From JOPF133 sp052144935 (GTDB lineage: Bacteria > Acidobacteriota > Terriglobia > Bryobacterales > Bryobacteraceae): a DNA stretch of 57,525 bases. Below are positions 9,244-17,356 of the stretch, one piece after another. The notes under the pieces were generated by a model, which saw only the letters and a program-made list of their open reading frames with translations, did not search any database and was not told the DNA's origin. The stretch spans positions 1 to 57,525 of the forward strand of contig JBKQPR010000363.1 in NCBI GenBank assembly GCA_052144935.1, written 5' to 3'. Each line of letters starts with the position of its first letter. Within the stretch, counting starts at the first letter, position 1. Position numbers and translations under genes: made by a program.

Positions 9244-9488
9244 AATGTTAGAGTACGGACTAACGCGATACCTCCTGATCGGTACTATAACAAATCGAGG
9301 CGCGGTTGGCCACCACTCAACGGGGACATCTAAAATGGCGGTTCACAGTGGCTTCAAGCGCACATCAGGCTTAAGGATCAGCGCTGCGATGAAGATCGGT
9401 TCTGATAGGTAACCGACCAACGGTGAGTAGTTAATGTTGCGACGCCGCTTAACTGGCTACAGACGCTTCTTACTATAAGCGTACGCGA

Positions 9489-9911
9489 TCAGCTCACCAC
9501 GGTGACCGTGATCTCCCGCTCGCGCGGGCGGTCGTCGAAGTCGCACATCACGATTTGCTGCCAGGTGCCGAGATACACGGCGCCGTTCGAAACCGGGAAA
9601 CTCTTGGCCGTACCGATGAGTGCGCTGCGCAGATGAGCGTAGCCGTTGCGGTCGCCCCAGCGTGCGTTGTGGGCATAGCCGATGTTGCTGGGGGCGATCT
9701 GTTCGAGTGCCCGCTGCAGGTCCGCGACGGCCCCTGGCTCGAACTCGATGGTGGTCACTGCCAGCGTGGACCCGCGGCCGGAGACGTTCACGATGCCCTC
9801 GCGAACGCCGCTCTCGGCGACAATGCGCGCCACCTGCGGAGTGAGATCGATCACCTCTGTGTGACCCTTGGTCGAGACGTGGAAGGTTTCTTGAAACATC
9901 GCCATAGACAT
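9489..9911 (-). CDS. YjbQ/UPF0047 family protein, divergent copy
   Basis: A 140-residue single-domain protein of the YjbQ (UPF0047) family; E. coli YjbQ has weak thiamine-phosphate synthase activity in vivo and the physiological role is unclear. Family landmarks are HTEVIDLTPQVARIVAESGVREG, ALEQIAPSNIGYAHNARWGDRNGYAHLRSALIG and the C-terminal GTWQQIVMCDFDDRPREREI. The usual HTSASL-type segment is replaced by SGRGSTLAVTTIEFEPG, unlike the second copy at 53190-53630. Start at 9911 (MSMAMF), with an alternative ATG two codons in. It borders the insertion element but is complete. Confidence 0.88.
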   Translation of the reverse strand: MSMAMFQETFHVSTKGHTEVIDLTPQVARIVAESGVREGIVNVSGRGSTLAVTTIEFEPGAVADLQRALEQIAPSNIGYAHNARWGDRNGYAHLRSALIGTAKSFPVSNGAVYLGTWQQIVMCDFDDRPREREITVTVVS

Positions 9912-10164
9912 TCAGGATACGTCGGCGGACCAAAGTTTTCGACGCGAACGGATTCCTGGAAATGCTGGTCTGACAGGTGCACAGCCCGCACGTCGGGACG
10001 AACCGCGGCTGCCGCATGTCTACGGCGATCGCCTCCCTTGAAATCAAGGCTGAGGTTTCCCCGGCCGCCGGCTAGCCTCCGCTATTAATAGACCCTTCCC
10101 GCTTCTCGCGGGAGAGCGGCTGGCATCCGAGCGTCGATGGCCAACCCGGGGACCGTGTGCCACC

Positions 10165-11116
10165 TCACGCAAGCGGGATCCGGCTCTTGTTCCGCGCCAG
10201 CCACATGTCGAATGTCTGCATCTCCGGGTTCAGGGCACGCGAGACCGCGAGGCTGCGCGCGCCGCAGTGGTAGTCATTGAAGTCGCGCTTGAACTGAAAC
10301 ATGTTGCCTAGATCGTCCGCGCCGGGAAAACCGAATCCACGGTAGACTTCCGGCGGAACATCGTTGTAGCGGACCTCCTGGCCCAGAGCCTTGCTGAAAG
10401 CCGCGGCCATTTGCGTCCCGGTCAGGTGTTCGCCGGCGATCCCGACCGTCTTGCCGGCGTACTCGCTGCCGTGTCGGAAGATGCCGTAGGCACACGCTCC
10501 GATATCCTCAGCGGCGATGCCGGCGAGCTTCTTCTCGCCCATGGGAAACGTAATGGCCAGATGGCCGTCGGGGCCTTTGCGCGGGCCCATCCCAAAGTAA
10601 ATGAAGTTGTCCCAGTAGAATGAGGTCAGCAGCAACGTGGCCGGTACGCCCGATTCCATGAAGTACCCGGTCAGATTCACCCTTCCCGTCGAAGTGTGGC
10701 ACCTTGTATTGGCCGTTGAGTGTGGGCATGCGGTTATCGCTCAAGGGCACCCACTTGCGCGTGTCCTCCAGCGTCGACCAGATTACGTGGCGCACACCGG
10801 CGGCTTTCGCCGCGCGAGCCATGGCGGCTGCCTCCGCCCGCTCCTTCTCCGGCGAGAAGTGCTCCCAGAAGAACGTCACGCAGTAGACGCCATGGGCGCC
10901 TTCGAAGGCCCGCTCGAGGCTGTTTTCGTCATCCACATCGGCCGTCACCACCTCGCCCCCGAGGCTGGCAATTTGTTGAGCCTTCTCGGAATTGGGATCG
11001 CGCGTGATGGCGCGCGCCCGGTAGGAGCCCCCGATGTCGCGCAGAATGGCGCGTATCAATCCCCCGCCCTGCGCGCCGGTAGCGCCGACTACGGCAATGG
11101 TCTTCTTGTCGGACAT
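10165..11116 (-). pseudogene. NmrA-like NAD(P)-binding protein, frameshifted
   Basis: The N-terminal half starts at the ATG at 11116 (AGGAGG nine bases upstream) with the Rossmann motif VVGATGAQGGGLIRAIL and continues to FDGKGE near 10680, where the frame changes by one base. The C-terminal half (MNLTGYFMESGVPATLL to RIPLA, stop 10165) is in the other frame and is equally well conserved. Together they make a complete NmrA-type regulator/SDR-like protein of about 315 residues, which senses NAD(P) redox state in characterised members. A single-base indel near 10675-10685 is either a recent inactivation or a sequence error, as nothing else has decayed. Confidence 0.8.
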
Positions 11117-11327
11117 GAGCAAACCTCCTGAAAGCGGTAACAGCTCTTTTGTTGAGAGTATCAGTTTCAGCAGTCGCTGGTCAGGCCTGAATCGCCCCTT
11201 CGCGCCCACCCTCGGCGACCGCAAGGCCGGCGCAACAACCCGCCGGCCCGAAGGCGGCTATTATTCCGCCGGGTTCCGCATTGTGGCGGCAGCGCGGGGG
11301 TGAGACCCGCGCGGGATCGGGCTTAAC

Positions 11328-11655
11328 TCAAACGGCCACCCAATCAAAGGGGATTTCGCGGTGGTTGGCAAGAACGCTCTTCACGGCGAGGTCGGATACG
11401 CCGAAGTATTCTCCGGCCTCTTCAATTGCCTCCGGAGAGAAGTCCCCATTCAAGAATTGCCGGAGTGCGCCGATCGGGCAAAGAAACTCGGCAGCGAAGG
11501 CCCGTTGTGCTTTTTGCCTGGCGGTGCTTGTATTTGTATCCGTCGCCGGGAGCCAGGATTCCCTTTGGGGGCTGCGATTTGTTCCGAGAGAAAGCGAGCT
11601 GCCTCAAATCGCAATGCAGGCAGGTTCCGCTTGCGGAAGAGTAGCTTCATTGAGA
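11328..11655 (-). pseudogene. ImmA/IrrE-type metallopeptidase, C-terminal remnant
   Basis: Minus-strand translation gives NLPALRFEAARFLSEQIA (near 11640-11585), then in another frame ESWLPATDTNTS, ARQKAQRAFAAEFLCP and GEYFGVSDLAVKSVLANH, ending at the stop at 11328-11330. This is the typical C-terminal region that follows the HExxH peptidase domain in ImmA/IrrE-family proteins. The N-terminal catalytic part is missing, and a frameshift lies around 11560-11590, so it is a decayed fragment. These proteins usually pair with XRE regulators in mobile elements and toxin-antitoxin-like modules; no XRE gene is adjacent here. Confidence 0.65.
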
Positions 11656-11757
11656 AGTTGCAAAAAATCGCGCGGTAAGGCCGGTGGAAACCCGTCCACC
11701 GGCGGGTAACGGCTGCTCCAGCAAATTCAGGCCGCGTGTCGAAGCTGACAGGCTGAC

Positions 11758-13587
11758 TTACCCCTCTACCCGCTCCCGCACATTGAACTCCAGCTTCCAG
11801 CGCCTGCCGTCGCGGGCCACGCACCAGAGCTGCAACACACCCGTCTCGGTGACCACCGTTTCAAACGATACCGGCACCACTTCAGCCGACGTCTCCACGC
11901 TCCCGAAGCTCACCTCCATGGGCGACAGCTCCGCCAGCTCATCGCCGATATCTTCGATCAGGTCGCCGGGCTGGTCGTTCTTGCGGGCAGCCGAGGTGAA
12001 GAAACGGAACTCGGCCGGCTGCCCCACGATCAGGCCGAATTCGCGGCCGGGGATGCGCACCTCCGTGCCTTCCTCCATGCCGAACGGCACCACCGTCAAC
12101 GCCTTCAGCGGCGCGGGGAAGCCGGGGATCGAGGGCATTGAGCTCTCCACGCCGACATAGTACGTCCGTGGCACGCCGCCGCGGATGCGCACGCCGCGGC
12201 CGTGGCGCGTCAGGCCATAGTATGCGGCGCCGCGCGAAACCGCGTGCATCAGGTCCTCGCCCGAGAGCGGCTGGACCGGCGGCAGGCCTTCTTCGCCCAG
12301 CCACGAATCCAGCGTGGCCAGGATCCGTTCGCGCACCAGCGCGGCGTTCAGCACCCCGCCGTTCAACAGCACGTGCGTGGGACAGGCCAGCCCGCTGGGG
12401 CCGCGGCGCACCGATCCGTGCTCCCCGCTGGCCGCCTGCTGCCGCAGGAAGCGCGCCATGTGGCGGGTGATGGCCGCGTCGGCGGCGTACGGCAGTCCCA
12501 GTTCCTGCAACCCCATGCGGCGCTGCGCGGCGGGCAGATCGCTGCTTCCCACTGGCGGCAGGAACCCCTCGCCCAACACCTGCTCGATATCGCCGCGCAG
12601 CAGCTTGGCTTTGATCGTCCCGCCGACCAGGCCCGAGCCGCGGCCGAGAATCGTGACAGGCTGATCCTTGTCGGTCGACGCGGGGTCCAGCAGCTTCTCC
12701 TTGGCCACGCGGCAGTTGGCCCACAGCGCCTGATGCTGGCGGCTGTCCAGGCGCGTGCCCTTTTCGGCCAGGCGCCGTCCCACCACGCCCGCCAGCGCCA
12801 GATCGATGTTATCGCCGCCCAGCAGGATGTGCTCGCCCACCGCCACGCGGTTCAGGGAAAGCTCGCCGGCCGATTCGGTCACCGCGATGAGCGTGAAATC
12901 GGTGGTGCCGCCGCCGATATCCACCACCAGGATGAGATCCCCAACCCGCACGCGCTCGCGCCAATCGGGATGCCGCTCGATCCAGGCGTAGAAGGCCGCT
13001 TGCGGCTCTTCGAGCAGGGTGATGTTCTGGTAGCCGGCCTGCTTGGCGGCTTCCAGCGTGAGTTCGCGGGCCACCGCGTCGAAAGACGCCGGCACGGTGA
13101 CCAGCACCTGCTGCCCGGCGAATGGGGCATCCGGCATGGTGGAGTCCCACGCCTGGCGGAGGTGTTCCAGATAGCGCCGGCTGGCTTCCACCGGCGAGAC
13201 CTTCTCGACGCCCTCGGGCGCTCGGAAGGGCAGCAGGGCGGAGGTTCGGTCTACGCCAGAGTGGGACAGCCAGGACTTGGCCGAGGAGACCAGGCGCCCG
13301 GCGTTCTCGACACCGCGTTTCTGGGCCAGGCGGCCGACCACGTAATCGCGCGCCGCGTCCCACGGCAGCGCCAGCGAGCCGGCCGGAAAATCGCTGGCGC
13401 CGGGCAGATAGAGGAACGACGGCAGCAGATCCTCGCCGCGCGCTTCGCCGGGATTGACGAGCTGCGGAATGGCCGCCAACTGCACGTTGGCGGGGGCGAA
13501 GGGATCGGCATCCGGCTTGACCTCCGCGTAGGCCAGCGCGCAGTTGGTGGTCCCTAGATCGATTCCGATGACGTATTTTGGTGGCAA
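11758..13587 (-). CDS. Hsp70-family chaperone-like ATPase
   Basis: A 609-residue Hsp70-superfamily protein. The actin-fold ATPase covers about residues 1-400: phosphate 1 loop GIDLGTTNCALAYAE, QVLVTVPASFDAVARELT, LLEEPQAAFYAW, phosphate 2 loop VVDIGGGTTDFTLIAV, GGDNIDLALAG and LLNGGVLNAALVRERI. The substrate-binding region is short and divergent compared with DnaK (about 640 residues with a conserved lid), so it is not the housekeeping dnaK. It starts six bases after the DUF2760 gene, so both form one operon; DUF2760 and Hsp70-like genes are often neighbours, suggesting a dedicated client or partner. Cytoplasmic; substrate unknown. Confidence 0.9.
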   Translation of the reverse strand: MPPKYVIGIDLGTTNCALAYAEVKPDADPFAPANVQLAAIPQLVNPGEARGEDLLPSFLYLPGASDFPAGSLALPWDAARDYVVGRLAQKRGVENAGRLVSSAKSWLSHSGVDRTSALLPFRAPEGVEKVSPVEASRRYLEHLRQAWDSTMPDAPFAGQQVLVTVPASFDAVARELTLEAAKQAGYQNITLLEEPQAAFYAWIERHPDWRERVRVGDLILVVDIGGGTTDFTLIAVTESAGELSLNRVAVGEHILLGGDNIDLALAGVVGRRLAEKGTRLDSRQHQALWANCRVAKEKLLDPASTDKDQPVTILGRGSGLVGGTIKAKLLRGDIEQVLGEGFLPPVGSSDLPAAQRRMGLQELGLPYAADAAITRHMARFLRQQAASGEHGSVRRGPSGLACPTHVLLNGGVLNAALVRERILATLDSWLGEEGLPPVQPLSGEDLMHAVSRGAAYYGLTRHGRGVRIRGGVPRTYYVGVESSMPSIPGFPAPLKALTVVPFGMEEGTEVRIPGREFGLIVGQPAEFRFFTSAARKNDQPGDLIEDIGDELAELSPMEVSFGSVETSAEVVPVSFETVVTETGVLQLWCVARDGRRWKLEFNVRERVEG

Positions 13588-13593
13588 CGTTTT

Positions 13594-14145
13594 CTACTCG
13601 ATTTCAATTTCCGCCGGAGCGATAATGCTGGCGTCCTGGCGGGCACTCGCGGCCGGAAGCTCGATCTTGGCGGCGCGCCACCCTTTGTGGCGCAGAAGAC
13701 CGCCCGATGGCGGCTTGGCGGGGACGTTGCCGACGAACTTGACCACCCCTGGATCGGTGGACGGCGCTTTGGTGAAGGTGCCTTCGACCCCGTCGATCAC
13801 CGGCTCCAGGGTGACATAGCGGGTGATCGAATCGCGGCACTGGTCGTGAATGTCGCGGACGGCCGCGCCGATCTGGTCGTCGGAGTAGCCGGCGATATCT
13901 TCCATCAGGAAGTCCAGCAGGCGGGAATCGCGCTGCAGGATGGCCAGGATCTGGAGGGCCCCATCGGAGGCGCGGGCGGCGGGCGGAGCCGGTTGCGCGG
14001 GAGGCCCTGCGGCGGGCTTGCCTGCCGCGGCGTCGCGCGGGGTATCACGTGGCCGCAGGTGCAGGGCGGCGATTGTCTCCCTGGACAACGCCCCGTGGAA
14101 GAGCAGGTTGAAGAAACAGCGGAAGGCAAGGACGATTCGATTCAA
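13594..14145 (-). CDS. DUF2760 domain protein
   Basis: A 183-residue protein of unknown function, family DUF2760. An amphipathic N-terminus (LNRIVLAFRCFFNLLFHG) is followed by a Pro/Ala-rich linker (residues about 40-65) and the conserved ALQILAILQRDSRLLDFLMEDI, YSDDQIGAAVRDIHDQCR, and KFVGNVPAKPP segments. The start is taken as the TTG at 14145, since GGAG precedes it and the family begins at this hydrophobic stretch; the longer in-frame version adds an unrelated basic segment. It is the first gene of an operon with the Hsp70-like gene six bases downstream. Confidence 0.8.
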   Translation of the reverse strand: MNRIVLAFRCFFNLLFHGALSRETIAALHLRPRDTPRDAAAGKPAAGPPAQPAPPAARASDGALQILAILQRDSRLLDFLMEDIAGYSDDQIGAAVRDIHDQCRDSITRYVTLEPVIDGVEGTFTKAPSTDPGVVKFVGNVPAKPPSGGLLRHKGWRAAKIELPAASARQDASIIAPAEIEIE

Positions 14146-14284
14146 ATGCTTGGCTCCAACTATCCAGGATAGCGGATAAAAGTGGGGCAGACGCTTTCGT
14201 CTGCCAACCCCGAGCATTTGCGGCGCCGTGCGAGCGGCGCCGCATTGGGGCCGGGATCAGCCACTTTGGAGAGCATCCAGACGT

Positions 14285-14713
14285 TCAATCGGCCCTGGTC
14301 AGCCCAACCGTTACGACAGCCAGCCGCTCCGCCTCTGCCGGCGGCAGCTTCCGCGCCGGGAATTCGTACACGAAGACATCCCGCCCATTCCACAACAGGC
14401 CCAGCGTACACGTGCGGCCAAGGCAGTTGAAGCTGATCTTGGGGTTGCGTTCCTTTTGCCACGCCTTAGGTGCATCGGAGCCCTGGAACGGCAATAACAT
14501 GGCTGTGGCGCTGCCATCGGCCTTGTAGACCAAGATGTTCGCGTGGCCGCTGCGGGTAACCACCTGAAAGTCGTAGGAACCCGCCGCCATCGGCGTATTT
14601 CCCGCCAGGAAAGACATCGGGATGTCCGCTTTGTACGTCTGTGCCGAAGCACTGCCGGCAGCGACCACCAGGGCAGTCACCGCGATCGTCGAACGCATCG
14701 TCAGGGTCTTCAT
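14285..14713 (-). CDS. Small secreted protein under a sigma-54 promoter
   Basis: A 142-residue exported protein with a clear signal peptide (cleavage near GSASAQ, residues 20-25). The mature part is beta-rich, starting TYKADIPMSFLAGN and including AGSYDFQV, and contains two cysteines (in FNCLGRTC) that could form a disulfide. Similar small secreted proteins are common in Solibacter-like genomes, but no function is known to me. It is transcribed away from a sigma-54 activator gene, and a canonical -24/-12 element lies 57-72 bases upstream of its start, so its expression is probably controlled by that activator. Confidence 0.8.
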   Translation of the reverse strand: MKTLTMRSTIAVTALVVAAGSASAQTYKADIPMSFLAGNTPMAAGSYDFQVVTRSGHANILVYKADGSATAMLLPFQGSDAPKAWQKERNPKISFNCLGRTCTLGLLWNGRDVFVYEFPARKLPPAEAERLAVVTVGLTRAD

Positions 14714-14769
14714 CGTCTTATCCTCCTGCGGGCGGCCCTTTCTGGGTCCCGGCTTACGGACGGTATTGA

Positions 14770-14785
14770 AGCAAGCCTCGCGCCA
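14770..14785 (-). promoter_or_regulatory. Sigma-54 (-24/-12) promoter
   Basis: Minus-strand TGGCGCGAGGCTTGCT matches the RpoN consensus TGGCACR-N4-TTGCW, with GG and GC ten bases apart as required. Transcription would start near 14760, giving a leader of about 45 bases to the ATG at 14713. Inverted CTTACGG (about 14753) and CCGTAAG (about 14787) flank it. The divergent neighbour encodes a sigma-54 activator. Confidence 0.75.
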
Positions 14786-14909
14786 AACCGTAAGTTATTG
14801 TAAAAACAGCGATTCGGCATCGCCCGCCGGGCGAAGATGAACGGCGCGGTTCATCCCCGTGAACCGATCGGCTCGCCGGGCTCGTTAACTGCTAAACTGA
14901 CACACGGCC

Positions 14910-16271
14910 ATGCCGTCCGATCCCACCACGACGTCCGAAACCACCCTGCTGCAGGCGTGCGCGCTGCTCTTTCTCTTTCGGGCGCTGGCACGGACGCGGG
15001 ACGAGACGCAACGGATCGTCTGGGAGGAGCAAATCGTGCGGCTCATAGGCGACCTGGTGCCGTGTTCCGGCGGCGCGGTTGTGCTGGGCGCCGGCGGCGA
15101 AGAGGTTCCCGAGGATTGTGTGGCGCTCCCGATCTACGTGCGCGGCGAGATCGGCGGGTTGCTGGCGGTCTGGTTCGCACCCGAGGAAGCCGATCGTCTG
15201 GCAAGCCATCGGGAAGTCTTGAGCGCGGTGGCCACGCTGGCCGGGGCGGCTCTGGATAACGTACGCGATATCGAGCGGCTGCGCACCGAGAACACGTTCT
15301 TGCGCGACCGCATCGAGACCCTCGACATCGGCATCGTCGGTGAAAGCCCGGCTACCCGCAAGCTGTTGCAACTGGTGGCGCGGGTTGCGCCGCGGGACAC
15401 TTCGGTGCTGGTCCTGGGCGAGAGCGGCACGGGCAAGGAGCTGGTGGCGCGCGCGCTGCACCGGCTCAGCCCGCGAGCGGATAAGCCCTTCATCGCGATC
15501 AATTGCGCGGCGCTGACCGATACCTTGCTCGAAAGCGAATTATTCGGCCACGAAAAGGGCGCCTTCACGGGAGCGCTGGCGCTAAAGAAGGGCAAGCTGG
15601 AGATGGGCGAGGGCGGAACGGTGTTCCTCGATGAGATTGGCGATCTGGCCCCGGCGCTGCAGGCCAAGCTGCTGCGCGTCCTGCAACAGAGGGAGTTCGA
15701 GCGTGTGGGGGGCACTCGAACGTTGAAGCTGGACGTGCGGGTGATCGCCGCCACCAACCGCGACCTGGCAGGCGAAGCGCGCAGCGGGGCTTTTCGCGAA
15801 GACCTCTATCACCGGCTCAACGTGGTGGCGCTTCGCGTGCCGCCGCTGCGGGAACGCCCCGAGGACGTTCTGCCGTTGGCGCGCTACTTCCTGGATCGGG
15901 CCGGCGCGCGCTGCCGGCGGCCGGTGGCCGGAATTTCACCGGAAGCCGAGCGCCATCTGGTGGCCTATGCGTGGCCGGGTAATGTGCGGGAGCTCGAGAA
16001 TGCCATTGAGCGCGCGGTGGTGCTGGGACAATCCGAGGAGCTGCTGCCGGAAGATTTGCCGGAGACGATTCTCGGCCCCGCAGCCGCCGCGGTGGCCGCG
16101 CCCGGCGCTTTGCAAACGTCGGTCATCCGGACCAAACGCGAACTGATCCTGGCCGCCTGGCGCGAAAGCGGCGGCGATCACAATCAGGCGGCGGCCAGGT
16201 TGAAAATTCATCCCAACTCGTTGCGCCGTTTGATCCGCATGCTGAACCTGCGCGAGAGCCTCCCGGGCTAA
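14910..16271 (+). CDS. Sigma-54-dependent Fis-family activator
   Basis: A 453-residue enhancer-binding protein. Residues 1-130 form a GAF-like sensory domain, followed by a short helix (IERLRTENTFLRDRI) and the AAA+ domain: Walker A GESGTGKE (170-177), sigma-54 contact loop GAFTGA (217-222), Walker B GGTVFLDE (235-242), and arginine-finger region FREDLYHRLN. The C-terminal Fis-type helix-turn-helix (DHNQAAARLKIHPNSLRRLIRML) binds upstream sites. All parts needed to drive RNA polymerase-sigma54 are present. It is divergent from the small secreted protein whose promoter is sigma-54 type. The GAF ligand is unknown. Its stop overlaps the convergent DUF1801 gene by four bases. Confidence 0.93.
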   Translation: MPSDPTTTSETTLLQACALLFLFRALARTRDETQRIVWEEQIVRLIGDLVPCSGGAVVLGAGGEEVPEDCVALPIYVRGEIGGLLAVWFAPEEADRLASHREVLSAVATLAGAALDNVRDIERLRTENTFLRDRIETLDIGIVGESPATRKLLQLVARVAPRDTSVLVLGESGTGKELVARALHRLSPRADKPFIAINCAALTDTLLESELFGHEKGAFTGALALKKGKLEMGEGGTVFLDEIGDLAPALQAKLLRVLQQREFERVGGTRTLKLDVRVIAATNRDLAGEARSGAFREDLYHRLNVVALRVPPLRERPEDVLPLARYFLDRAGARCRRPVAGISPEAERHLVAYAWPGNVRELENAIERAVVLGQSEELLPEDLPETILGPAAAAVAAPGALQTSVIRTKRELILAAWRESGGDHNQAAARLKIHPNSLRRLIRMLNLRESLPG

Positions 16272-16690
16272 CGCGCGCCGCGGTTCTTGCGGTCCTTCTC
16301 GGCGACGCGCGCCTTCACCATCTTTCTCACCAGGGTGGCCGGCAGTGGTTTGTCTAAGGCAAAGCGGATGGTGCCCTTGGATATCTGGTAGTCCTTCAGA
16401 TCGTTCCGAAACGCCTCAATGACGGCGTAACTCATGGGGAACAGGCTGCAATGGTTCGTAAACGCGGCGAAGCTCAGTAGCGCTCCTTTGTAGCGGAACG
16501 TGGGAATGCGATAGCTGATGGCCTCGGTGGCCTCCGGCGGCGCAGCGGACCGAATCGCCGCGCGAACCTTGTGCAAGGTGTTGCGGGCGGGTTCCGGGAC
16601 GCCCGCGAGGTATTCGTCCACGGTCTTCGGAACGAGCCCGCCTTTCGCACCGGCAGCCGAATCGCGATCGCCGGAACTCGGTTTTTTCAT
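16268..16690 (-). CDS. DUF1801 (YdhG/YjbR-like) protein
   Basis: A 140-residue protein of the DUF1801 family, which includes the frataxin-fold iron chaperone Fra of Bacillus. Conserved features are VDEYLAGVPEPARNTLHKVRAAIR, ATEAISYRIPTFRYKG, the FAAFTNHCSLFP strand, and KGTIRFALDKPLPATLVRKMVKAR. The ATG at 16690 is preferred because the upstream extension is basic, low in complexity and not part of the family. An iron-handling role is an inference from the fold; most members are uncharacterised. Convergent with the sigma-54 activator. Confidence 0.85.
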   Translation of the reverse strand: MKKPSSGDRDSAAGAKGGLVPKTVDEYLAGVPEPARNTLHKVRAAIRSAAPPEATEAISYRIPTFRYKGALLSFAAFTNHCSLFPMSYAVIEAFRNDLKDYQISKGTIRFALDKPLPATLVRKMVKARVAEKDRKNRGAR

Positions 16691-16941
16691 ACGGGCAATC
16701 CTACCACGCAAGCGTTCGACTCGGGAAAACGACGTTGGGCTTACCCGCATCTAAGCCCGCTCGGGACGGCGCCGGCTTGTAAAGGCAAGGCGACACATTA
16801 CCGGCCCGCTTTAGAGCGACCGCAAATCGAGCCGGTTGAGGTCCGCTCCCCGCGGGCCAAAGTCCTGATGAATGGCTTCCCAAAGATGAAACTCGCTGGA
16901 AAATCCGATTTCCCGGCCGATAAGTGCGGAGAGGAGAGACC

Positions 16942-17226
16942 ATGGCGACAAGAGCGAACTGTTGGGAGGTCAAGAAATGCGGCCGCCAGCCTGGAGGCGG
17001 GAGAGTGGTCGAATTGGGTGCCTGTCCGGCCGCTCAGGCACACACGAGCGGCCTCAACGGCGGGATCCATGCAGGCCGGATCTGCTGGGCTATTGCGGGA
17101 ACGCTCTGCGGCGGAAAAATCCAGGGCACCTTCGCGCAAAAGGTAGCCAACTGCATGGCCTGCGAGTTCTACCGGGCAGTTCGGCAAGAAGAAGGCTCCA
17201 CATTCATGCTAATGCCGCCGGCCTGA
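16942..17226 (+). CDS. Two-CW domain protein
   Basis: A 94-residue cysteine-rich protein of the two-CW domain type, named for two Cys-Trp pairs: CWEVKKCGRQPGG near the N-terminus and GRICWAIAGTLCGG in the middle, with a final CMACEFYRAVRQEEG. The six or more conserved cysteines suggest metal or cofactor binding; in larger proteins the domain is attached to signalling modules. GAGGAGA precedes the ATG at 16942, so that start was taken. Free-standing here, with no operon partner (the aldo/keto reductase starts 130 bases on). Role unknown. Confidence 0.8.
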   Translation: MATRANCWEVKKCGRQPGGGRVVELGACPAAQAHTSGLNGGIHAGRICWAIAGTLCGGKIQGTFAQKVANCMACEFYRAVRQEEGSTFMLMPPA

Positions 17227-17356
17227 TTCACCAAGAATGTGGCAGCGGGTCGTCGAGTACATCTCTTGCATTGCCTCCGTGTAACCCGCTTGTGGCTGCC
17301 GATCCTTTGGTTGCGCCATCTGGCGCCACTACCCCCAAGGGCTGGTAGTCTGGAAA

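Larger units (their letters stand above)
7526..9330 (-). mobile_element. ISAzo13-family insertion sequence (ends uncertain)
   Basis: An insertion sequence defined by the ISAzo13-type transposase at 7547-9243. Clean terminal inverted repeats could not be identified: GACCACTCAA near the left end (7529-7538) and CACCACTCAA near the right end (9311-9320) are similar but in direct orientation. The element may be end-decayed, or the true ends may lie elsewhere. It separates the sialidase-like gene from yjbQ and has not obviously interrupted either. Boundaries are therefore approximate. Confidence 0.7.

Noticed and set aside
7529..9320. ACCACTCAA repeats as terminal inverted repeats of the insertion sequence
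   Set aside because: The two copies are in direct, not inverted, orientation, so they cannot be the usual ends; true ends remain unidentified.
12202..13557. 451-codon plus frame across the Hsp70-like gene
   Set aside because: Antisense shadow of the Hsp70 reading frame.
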